A stretch of 6,065 nucleotides of DNA from Rhodospirillaceae bacterium (GTDB taxonomy: Bacteria > Pseudomonadota > Alphaproteobacteria > Rhodospirillales_A > Casp-alpha2). The stretch's first letter is position 1. Every line of letters starts with the position of its first letter. Positions 1 through 5,386 of this stretch are shown in pieces. The position numbers and the translations under genes were made by a program. The notes beneath the pieces were generated by a model. That model was not told the DNA's origin. It saw nothing but the letters and a program-made list of their open reading frames with translations, and did no database searches. The stretch spans positions 3,293 to 9,357 of the forward strand of contig DNMS01000289.1 of assembly GCA_003488105.1 (NCBI GenBank), given 5' to 3'.

Positions 1-449
1 GACTGGGCTTTGTCTCTACCAGTTGTGCGAATTAGCAGAAAATGTTATTAGGATTCTAACTTCGCGGGCCGGACGAGGAGAGTCAGTCGGCCGGCGGAGG
101 AAACGGAAACGATAACAATAAAATTCCGCAGGGATGCACATGCGCCGGAAAGGCGTGGGAGGCGTAATATCCTACACCAAATCTCCAGAGTTTGTGTGTC
201 TGGCATCGAGAGGGTGAGCTCGGTCCGAGCTTCCTTCGCCTTGACCGAGGCCTAACGACGGCATTTTGTTGTTGTGAATTTCGGGCGGCCACCGGGTTCC
301 GGCATGTCCTGATTTTCAGTCGTTTCACCACATTCGACATTTGGGGGTGGTCCCCGGGTGTCGTCTGTTTCGGTGTCCGCTTAGGCGTTGGACAACGGGT
401 TAACGACCGCACGGCGCCAAGGATCCGAACAGAAGGGGAGAAATGAATC
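1..449. other. Gene-free region upstream of the symporter
   Basis: I see no convincing gene here. Open frames exist, but their translations are rich in Arg, Cys and Pro, lack a ribosome binding site and resemble no family I know. The stretch around 28-60 and 100-125 is clearly richer in A+T than the genes to the right, as expected of promoter DNA. It holds one perfect palindrome (217-231), a smaller inverted repeat (cgttg at 386-390 and caacg at 393-397) and a lone -35-like TTGACC at 241-246 without a good -10 partner. The region probably carries the symporter promoter and a 5' leader, but I cannot place the transcription start. The left edge could also include the end of an upstream gene that cannot be identified. 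Confidence 0.6.
217..231. promoter_or_regulatory. Perfect 15-base palindrome, possible operator or hairpin
   Basis: Arms agctcgg and ccgagct are exact reverse complements around a single central t. The match stops sharply at both ends. It lies about 220 bases before the symporter start, in a region without a gene. It could be a dimeric repressor or activator site, or a small RNA hairpin in a long leader. No regulator gene is visible in the window, so the function is inference. Confidence 0.3.
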
Positions 450-452
450 TTG
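434..452 (+). promoter_or_regulatory. Ribosome binding site and TTG start of the symporter
   Basis: The purine run aggggag (434-440) is a good Shine-Dalgarno match, with nine bases between it and the TTG at 450. An ATG at 443 lies only two bases from the run and would encode just five codons, ending in TAA at 458-460. In the symporter frame a TGA occupies 444-446, so translation cannot begin upstream of it; TTG at 450 is the first usable start. Starting later would remove part of the first membrane helix. Confidence 0.75.
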
Positions 453-2426
453 TCAGCTAAAGTAGTGTGGCTGTTCATATTCGTTGCGCTTTATTGGGCC
501 TATTGCATTTATTGGGGCATCAAAGGCGCGCGGATGTCGAAAACGGCCAGCGATTACTTCATCTCGGGCCGTCAGCTCGCGATGTGGGTCTTCGTGCTGG
601 CCGCCACGGCAACATCGTTCTCGGGCTGGACCTTTATGGGCCATCCGGGGCTGATCTACCGTGACGGTTTCCAGTACGCATACGCGTCGTTCTACGCGAT
701 CACCATTCCGTTTACCGGCGTGATGTTCCTGAAACGCCAGTGGATGATTGGCAAACGCTTCGGTTTCGTGACACCGGGCGAGATGCTGGCCACTTATTTC
801 CAGGGGGATGCGATCCGTATCCTCGTGGTGATCGTGGCTCTGCTGTTCTCGATCCCGTATCTCGGGCTGCAGCTGCGCGCGTCGGGCCTTCTGTTCAACG
901 CTTTGACCGACGGCTTGGTCGGTGTTGAATTCGGCATGTGGCTGTTGTCTGCGGTCGTGTTCATCTACGTGGCGTCCGGCGGTCTTCGCGCCGTGGCCTA
1001 TGTGGACACCGTGCAGTGCATCCTGCTGGCCTTCGGCATCATCGTCATCGGCATCATCGCCTATAGCGAGCTGGGCGGCTGGACCGCCTTTGGCCAGGAA
1101 CTGGCCAAAATGGGTCAGACCGACATCGGCAAATGGAAGACCACCCAGGGCTGGGGCGGGGGCGATTACAACGCCTACCTCGCCATTCCGGGCGTCATCC
1201 AGTTCACTGCCGGTCTCGGCAAGGAAACCCCGGTGGGGGGTCTTTGGACAGGCATCATGGTGCTGACCTACATGTTCGCGCTCATGGGCATTCACTCCGC
1301 CCCGGCGTTCACCATGTGGTCGTTCTCCAACACCAACCCGCGGCCGTTCGCGCCGCAGCAGGTGTGGGCGTCGGCCTTCGGCATCGGTGCGATCCTGTTC
1401 TTCTTCACCGCGGCTCAGGGCATGGGGGCCCACTTCCTCGGTGCCACGCCCGCTTTCAACGATGCGGGTGTTGGGGTCTCCAAGGTGCTTCCGGATCTGA
1501 CCGCCAACAAGCAGGGCGGGATCGTCGGACATTACATCAACCTAGTGGGCGATACGGCCCCATGGCTGGTCGGCCTTCTCGCCGTCTGTGCCTTGGCCGC
1601 CATGCAGTCCACCGGCGCGGCGTATATGTCCACGGCCGGCGGCATGCTGACGCGTGACTTGTACAAGCGCTACCTGAATCCGGGTGCGGACCATGCCACG
1701 CAGAAGCTGTTCGGCCGTATCGGCGTCTTGATCATCGTTCTCTCGGCTCTGGTCGTTGCCACGTTCTCGGCTGACGCGCTGGTGCTGTTGGGTGGTCTGG
1801 CCGTTGCCTTCGGCTTCCAGATGTGGCCGTCCCTGGCCGCCATCTGCTGGTTCCCGTGGATCACCCGTCAGGGTGCGACGCTGGGTCTGGCGGCTGGCTG
1901 TCTGGCGGTCATCTTTACCGAAAACTTCGGCGCCTCCATTGCCGGCTTCTTCGGTATCGAACTGGGCTGGGGCCGTTGGCCCTGGACGATCCACTCGGCC
2001 GGTTGGGGGATTCTCTTCAACGCGACCATCTGCGTGATCGTCTCCGCCATGACCCAGGACGAAGGGGCCATGCAGCATCGCATGAAGTATCACAACTTCC
2101 TGCGTGAGCATGCTTCCCTGCCGGAATCCAAGAAAAGCCTGGTCCCCGTTGCTTGGGGCATCACGCTGATCTGGCTGTTCTTCGGCATCGGCCCGGGCGC
2201 CGTTATCGGTAACGATATCTTCGGTGCTCCGAATGCCGGTTACGAAGCCTGGACCTTCGGCATCCCGTCCATCTGGGCCTGGCAGATCATCTGGTGGATT
2301 CTTGGTGTCTTCATGATGTGGTTCTTGGCCTACAAGATGGAGATGTCCACGGTTCCCGATCGCGAGATCGAAGCCTTGGTGGATGACATCGGCGACGCCG
2401 CACCCGCACAGGGCGGCGACGACTAA
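450..2426 (+). CDS. Sodium:solute symporter family (SSS) transporter
   Basis: Integral inner-membrane carrier of 658 residues, expected to couple solute uptake to the sodium gradient. About 13 hydrophobic segments lie between residues 5 and 534. Residues 177-189 (GGLRAVAYVDTVQ) are the SSS signature. SFSGWTFMG at 56-64 matches the second helix of PutP-type carriers, and Ser387/Thr388 match the pair that binds sodium in PutP. The residue aligned with essential PutP Asp55 is Ser56, so a proline permease is unlikely and the substrate is unknown. The protein is longer than the usual 480-550 residues: a charged linker (about 535-565) is followed by two further helices (566-583 and 607-628) and an acidic tail. 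The gene uses a TTG start after a long leader and is followed by a strong terminator, so it is probably transcribed alone. Confidence 0.95.
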   Translation: MSAKVVWLFIFVALYWAYCIYWGIKGARMSKTASDYFISGRQLAMWVFVLAATATSFSGWTFMGHPGLIYRDGFQYAYASFYAITIPFTGVMFLKRQWMIGKRFGFVTPGEMLATYFQGDAIRILVVIVALLFSIPYLGLQLRASGLLFNALTDGLVGVEFGMWLLSAVVFIYVASGGLRAVAYVDTVQCILLAFGIIVIGIIAYSELGGWTAFGQELAKMGQTDIGKWKTTQGWGGGDYNAYLAIPGVIQFTAGLGKETPVGGLWTGIMVLTYMFALMGIHSAPAFTMWSFSNTNPRPFAPQQVWASAFGIGAILFFFTAAQGMGAHFLGATPAFNDAGVGVSKVLPDLTANKQGGIVGHYINLVGDTAPWLVGLLAVCALAAMQSTGAAYMSTAGGMLTRDLYKRYLNPGADHATQKLFGRIGVLIIVLSALVVATFSADALVLLGGLAVAFGFQMWPSLAAICWFPWITRQGATLGLAAGCLAVIFTENFGASIAGFFGIELGWGRWPWTIHSAGWGILFNATICVIVSAMTQDEGAMQHRMKYHNFLREHASLPESKKSLVPVAWGITLIWLFFGIGPGAVIGNDIFGAPNAGYEAWTFGIPSIWAWQIIWWILGVFMMWFLAYKMEMSTVPDREIEALVDDIGDAAPAQGGDD

Positions 2427-2448
2427 GCCGATATCACTATCGGAACCC

Positions 2449-2487
2449 AATCGGGGGGAGGGCTTCGGCTCTCCCCCCGATTTCTTT
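2449..2487 (+). terminator. Intrinsic terminator of the symporter gene
   Basis: aatcggggggag (2449-2460) and ctccccccgatt (2471-2482) form a perfect 12-pair stem. Inside it a g-u pair and two g-c pairs close a UUCG tetraloop, the very stable cUUCGg form. The tail is tttcttt (2481-2487). A second small hairpin, ccgata/tatcgg (2428-2433 and 2438-2443), sits just before it, directly after the stop codon. This separates the symporter from the downstream pair. Confidence 0.92.
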
Positions 2488-2581
2488 CCGGCATTCGCCT
2501 TCCGCATTTTCCGCGTGTTCACCGCCTGCCGCGAAAAATTCCGTCTTTTTGCGCCGCCGCCAACTTGTCGCCGTAAAAACC

Positions 2582-2612
2582 TTGGATGATCGCGGTCGTT
2601 CCTTGTTATGAT
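2582..2612 (+). promoter_or_regulatory. Candidate sigma-70 promoter with extended -10
   Basis: TATGAT at 2607-2612 matches the -10 consensus in five of six positions and is preceded by TGT, giving the extended -10 form TGnTATGAT. A TTGGAT at 2582-2587 could act as -35, but the spacing of 19 bases is longer than ideal. Transcription would start near 2619, giving a leader of roughly 45 bases before the ATG at 2666. The location, after the symporter terminator and before the next gene, fits. Confidence 0.45.
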
Positions 2613-2665
2613 CCGAACACGCAGAAAGTGAAAAAAAACGGCAACATTCCAAGCGTCTAATCAAC

Positions 2666-2905
2666 ATGCAAAGCCTCTTCACCCCTGAATACCGATGGCT
2701 GTGGACGATCGCCCTGATGGCCGCCTTGTTCCTGCCCGTGCGCCGGTTCATTTGGGTTTTGACCGTGCGCCGGGCCGTCGAAAAGGCGGGCGAGGACGCC
2801 GTCGACGACGCCGAACGCGGGCGCCTGTTGCGCCGGGCGGGCATTTCCGCTGCTCTGATGTGTTTCGTGTTCTCCTATTTTTACGTCCATACTTGGTTTA
2901 AGTGA
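2666..2905 (+). CDS. Small two-helix membrane protein, function unknown
   Basis: A 79-residue protein. Hydrophobic segments lie at about residues 12-33 and 58-76. Between them is a charged segment (34-57) with repeated Arg (VRRAVEK, RGRLLRR) and an acidic centre. By the positive-inside rule this loop should be cytoplasmic with both ends outside. It has no signal peptide and no motif I can assign. A clear Shine-Dalgarno is missing before the ATG; an A-rich run (2632-2639) lies further upstream. The coding reading is supported by the coherent helix-loop-helix pattern, a candidate promoter upstream and the very close next gene. It may form a membrane complex with the TPR protein that follows or assist the neighbouring symporter; both are inference. 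Confidence 0.72.
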   Translation: MQSLFTPEYRWLWTIALMAALFLPVRRFIWVLTVRRAVEKAGEDAVDDAERGRLLRRAGISAALMCFVFSYFYVHTWFK

Positions 2906-2913
2906 CCCCACCC

Positions 2914-3537
2914 ATGTCAGCTTTGTCCAATCCCCGCATCCTCAAACGCTTCATCATCTACCTGGCCATGCTGACCTTCGTCATGTTCGGGGTGTGGTCG
3001 TTCTGGGGCACCTTCGTCGAAACGCCGGCCGGCGATTTCGAGGTGCGGGAAGGTGACATCAAGCTGTCCAGCGGTGAGTTCGAGGCTGCGGTCGCCGACT
3101 TTGACCGTGCCCTGGCGGTGCAGCCCAATCACCGCGGCGCCTTATTGGGCAAAGCGGCGGCCCTGATTCAACTGCAACGCTATGACGCGGCGGAAAAAGT
3201 CCTGACCCACGCCATCGAGTTCCTCAAGAACAACTTGGATCCCGATGACCCCACGGGGCGCGGCGCTCTGGCGGCGGCTTACGGCAACCGGGGCATCGTG
3301 CATGATACCCAGGGGCGGTACGAACAGGCCCTGTCGGATTATATCGACTCCTTGAAGATTGATGCCGAAGCCGTGGAAGGCCCGGGTTTCATCGACCGGC
3401 TGCTGTACCACGATGACACGCCGTCCTCGATCCGCGACCGCGCGGAATATCTCTACAAGCAACTTCAACTGCCCGAGGAAAAGCGTCTTCTACGCCTGCC
3501 GCTGAAGGACGAACTGCAGCGCATGCACAAGCCGTAA
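2914..3537 (+). CDS. Membrane-anchored TPR-repeat protein
   Basis: From the ATG at 2914 the protein has 207 residues. Residues 12-33 form one membrane helix, preceded by Arg/Lys, so the remainder is likely periplasmic (positive-inside rule). Three tetratricopeptide repeats follow at about 42-75 (GEFEAAVADFDRAL), 76-109 (QRYDAAEKVLTHAI) and 119-152 (GRYEQALSDYIDSL), with the usual small/aromatic/Ala pattern. The basic, Leu-rich C-terminus (about 170-207) is not a TPR. TPRs bind other proteins, so this is probably a scaffold or assembly factor rather than an enzyme. A GTG at 2902 overlaps the upstream TGA as GTGA and would add four residues; it is a possible coupled start. The weak purine stretch agtga at 2901-2905 suits the ATG slightly better. 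The partner is unknown; the adjacent two-helix protein is the obvious candidate. Confidence 0.88.
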   Translation: MSALSNPRILKRFIIYLAMLTFVMFGVWSFWGTFVETPAGDFEVREGDIKLSSGEFEAAVADFDRALAVQPNHRGALLGKAAALIQLQRYDAAEKVLTHAIEFLKNNLDPDDPTGRGALAAAYGNRGIVHDTQGRYEQALSDYIDSLKIDAEAVEGPGFIDRLLYHDDTPSSIRDRAEYLYKQLQLPEEKRLLRLPLKDELQRMHKP

Positions 3538-3549
3538 GGCGCGTTGCCG

Positions 3550-3573
3550 CGCTGACTCAATTCAGCGATTTTC
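3550..3573 (+). terminator. Probable terminator of the small protein/TPR unit
   Basis: cgctga (3550-3555) and tcagcg (3562-3567) form a six-pair stem with a six-base loop, followed by attttc. It starts 12 bases after the TPR stop codon and lies in the gap before the convergent 70-residue gene. The stem is short, so strength is uncertain. No T-rich tail is present for the minus strand. Confidence 0.5.
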
Positions 3574-3594
3574 TGGAAAGTCTTGGCGGCGGGG

Positions 3595-3807
3595 TCAGCC
3601 GAACTTGACGACGCCGAGGACGTCCTGGAACAGAACCAGGAAAAAGAACACGGCAGCGATGGAACCGAACAGCAGACGCACGAAGTCCTGCTTCCCCTCT
3701 TCATCGCGGTAGCGGATGCTGTGCAGCGTGATCGCCCCTGTCACGAACAGGAAGACGATGTTGACGAGCGGCTCCAGCTCCGCCGGTAATCCCAAATCCA
3801 ATAACAT
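3595..3807 (-). CDS. Small two-helix membrane protein, function unknown
   Basis: A 70-residue protein with two clear hydrophobic segments: about 13-30 (LVNIVFLFVTGAITL) and 44-67 (LLFGSIAAVFFFLVLF). The loop between them (RYRDEEGKQ, 32-40) is charged and probably cytoplasmic. The regular alternation of helix, polar loop and helix makes this frame much more protein-like than the overlapping frames. The ATG has no recognisable Shine-Dalgarno, which lowers confidence in the start. It lies 104 bases downstream of the 171-residue gene on the same strand, with a hairpin between them, so the two may or may not share a transcript. It converges with the TPR gene. I do not recognise the family. Confidence 0.68.
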   Translation of the reverse strand: MLLDLGLPAELEPLVNIVFLFVTGAITLHSIRYRDEEGKQDFVRLLFGSIAAVFFFLVLFQDVLGVVKFG

Positions 3808-3861
3808 GGCGGGAAGGTAAAGGCGCTTGTCCGATTAGGCAAGCACACAGAACGGGCTTTC

Positions 3862-3893
3862 CCATCCGCCGCCCGAGGGCGGCGGCGGGATGG
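3862..3893 (-). terminator. GC-rich hairpin between the two minus-strand genes
   Basis: ccgccgcc (3866-3873) pairs perfectly with ggcggcgg (3878-3885) around a four-base cgag loop. A four-base bulge (3886-3889) then allows ccat (3862-3865) to pair with atgg (3890-3893). It begins 18 bases past the stop codon of the 171-residue gene. No T-run follows on either strand, so it is not a classical intrinsic terminator. It could instead attenuate transcription or protect an mRNA 3' end. Confidence 0.4.
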
Positions 3894-3911
3894 AAGACCT
3901 GCACCGGCCGG

Positions 3912-4427
3912 TCAGGGGATCGGGGTGCGGATGGGTGTCTGTTGGGTCAGCTCGTCGGGCGTTGCCGCCCGGATGTCCTTGTCCGAAACATAGGGCGGAA
4001 ACTGAGTTGCCCCCGGTCCCGTCGACATGATCGCGCCCGCCATGCCGCTGCCGAAAATCAGCGTCACGATGCCGGCCGCCACGAAAAACCGCTTGATCCC
4101 GTGCGGCGGTGCCTGGGGGCCGTAGTCGTTGTCGTAGCGGTGGTAGCGGTGATCGTCCGAAATCTCGCCGGATTCGTCCAGGCGAAGAATTTTGCGGGCA
4201 TAATGACGGGCCCAGGGGGGCACGTCGTTGTGGATCATGTAGTCGTGGAACAGGCAGTCGACCATATACTCAGGCAGGTCTTCGTCGTGCCAGTCGCGGT
4301 AGGCGAGCTGCAGCAGCTGGAATTCCCCGACCTGCAGAACGTTGGCCGCACGGCCGACTTCCCGCCGGTCCATGTTGTCCAGCTCTTCCTTGTCCGGTCG
4401 GATTAGGGTTTCAAAAAATCCGGTCAT
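3912..4427 (-). CDS. Hypothetical single-helix membrane protein
   Basis: From the ATG at 4427 the protein has 171 residues. Residues 1-110 are polar and mainly helical in character, with a dense Trp/His/Tyr/acidic stretch (about 43-76, including RDWHDEDLPEYM and a Cys58/His61 pair). A His/Tyr/Asp-rich patch follows at 91-108. One membrane helix lies at about 113-134, preceded by Lys-Arg, placing the N-terminal domain in the cytoplasm. The C-terminal tail of some 37 residues is rich in Pro and Thr and should be periplasmic. I chose 4427 because AGGAG lies 12 bases upstream of it (4440-4444); an in-frame ATG at 4517 adds 30 basic residues and has no ribosome binding site. I do not recognise the family. 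Clustered His and Asp could bind metal, but no known site is visible. Confidence 0.8.
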   Translation of the reverse strand: MTGFFETLIRPDKEELDNMDRREVGRAANVLQVGEFQLLQLAYRDWHDEDLPEYMVDCLFHDYMIHNDVPPWARHYARKILRLDESGEISDDHRYHRYDNDYGPQAPPHGIKRFFVAAGIVTLIFGSGMAGAIMSTGPGATQFPPYVSDKDIRAATPDELTQQTPIRTPIP

Positions 4428-4439
4428 TTGTTGGGGCGT

Positions 4440-4444
4440 CTCCT
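4440..4444 (-). promoter_or_regulatory. Shine-Dalgarno supporting the 4427 start
   Basis: The minus strand reads AGGAG here, 12 bases before the ATG at 4427. The spacing is rather long but acceptable. The upstream alternative ATG at 4517 has no comparable purine run. This site therefore favours the 171-residue form over the 201-residue form. Confidence 0.6.
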
Positions 4445-4597
4445 GTGAAAAGGGTGATCGTCCCCGCCCAACGAACTTAATGCCTCGTAGCTTGGGTCGA
4501 AAATCTGACCATTGCAAGGGTAAGCAGGCTCACAATTTGGTCATCCATGGGGTAGGCTCCTCGGAAATCCACCACCATTTCCCGCTAAGGTTCCGCC

Positions 4598-5374
4598 ATG
4601 CCCGACTCTGCTCAACCTTTCAGTCTGTCCGGGCGTACCGCCTTGGTCGCCGGTGCCAGCCGCGGCCTGGGCCTGGAAATTGCCAAGTCATTGGGGCAGG
4701 GCGGGGCGCTGCTCTATCTCGGTGGGCGCGACTTGCCGGCGTTGGACGCCGCCTGCGATGCGGTTGCCGCGCTGGGCGGCCGGGCCCGGCCGTTGCCCTT
4801 GGACGTGACCGACGAGGGGGCTGTGCTGGCGGCCATCGATGATCTGGAAGACGGCGACGGGCGTGGTCTCGACATTCTGGTCAACTGCGCCGGGGCCCGC
4901 GACCGCCGGCCCCTCGACGACCTGGACGCCCAGGCCGTGCGCGATTTGTTGGAGGTCAACCTGGTCGCCGGCTTCACCCTCACCCGCGCCGCCGCACCGC
5001 AGATGCGGGCCAAGGGGCGCGGGCGGATCGTCCATGTCACGTCCATCGCCGGCCATGTCGCGCGCGCGGGTGATGCCGCCTATACGGCGTCCAAGGCCGG
5101 CTTGACCGGCTTGGTGCGGGCCTCGGCGGCCGAACTGGGGGCAGACGGGATCACCGTCAACGCCGTCGCCCCCGGCTATTTCGCGACGGCGGCCAATCAG
5201 GCCATGGCCGACGACCCGGAGGTCACCGGTTGGTTGGCCCAGCGCACGTCCCTGGGCCGCTGGGGGCAGCCGCATGAGATCGCCGGTGCCGTGCGCTTTC
5301 TGGTGTCGGACGAAGCGGCCTATGTGACCGGTCAGGTGATCGCCGTCGACGGCGGCTTCCTGGCGCGGTTCTGA
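4598..5374 (+). CDS. SDR-family NAD(P)-dependent oxidoreductase
   Basis: A classical short-chain dehydrogenase/reductase of 258 residues, the usual length, cytoplasmic and probably tetrameric. It should interconvert an alcohol and a ketone. The Rossmann glycine motif is GASRGLG (19-25), with Ala18 where Thr is common. LDVTD (68-72) and NCAG (96-99) hold the coenzyme, and Asn121, Ser149, Tyr162 and Lys166 complete the catalytic tetrad. Arg22 and Arg44 near the adenosine ribose suggest NADP(H). The C-terminal part (APGYF at 191-195, the RTSLGRWGQP stretch and DGG at 251-253) resembles gluconate 5-dehydrogenase and FabG-like enzymes; the substrate cannot be fixed from sequence. The ATG follows taagg (4586-4590) by seven bases. 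The gene diverges from the 171-residue gene across about 170 bases and converges with the next gene with a 12-base gap. Confidence 0.96.
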   Translation: MPDSAQPFSLSGRTALVAGASRGLGLEIAKSLGQGGALLYLGGRDLPALDAACDAVAALGGRARPLPLDVTDEGAVLAAIDDLEDGDGRGLDILVNCAGARDRRPLDDLDAQAVRDLLEVNLVAGFTLTRAAAPQMRAKGRGRIVHVTSIAGHVARAGDAAYTASKAGLTGLVRASAAELGADGITVNAVAPGYFATAANQAMADDPEVTGWLAQRTSLGRWGQPHEIAGAVRFLVSDEAAYVTGQVIAVDGGFLARF

Positions 5375-5386
5375 CCGCCCCCGACC

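Noticed and set aside
1..115. A frame open from the left edge to a TAA near 115, ending in a run of Arg and Lys
   Set aside because: About 37 residues without a start or family resemblance; too little to call the end of an upstream gene.
422..431. Ten-base sequence gatccgaaca repeated at 2610-2619
   Set aside because: Both copies lie before genes, but a ten-base match in 6 kb is expected by chance and the flanks do not align.
192..446. An 84-codon open frame before the symporter, in the same frame and ending in TGA at 444-446
   Set aside because: It starts at TTG without a ribosome binding site, is rich in Cys and Arg, and has no recognisable pattern. It is probably a chance frame rather than a leader peptide or an interrupted N-terminus, since the SSS core is complete without it.
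453..1532. Long open frame on the minus strand opposite the symporter
   Set aside because: Its product is rich in Arg, His, Asp and Glu, typical of the antisense of a membrane-protein gene in GC-rich DNA.
4495..4510. Inverted repeat ggtc/gacc in the gap between the divergent genes
   Set aside because: Only four pairs with an eight-base spacer and mismatches inside; no stronger than background. I also found no convincing promoter in 4428-4597 on either strand.
4688..5275. 195-codon minus-strand frame opposite the SDR gene
   Set aside because: Shadow of a strongly supported SDR gene; low-complexity Gly/Arg composition and no motif.
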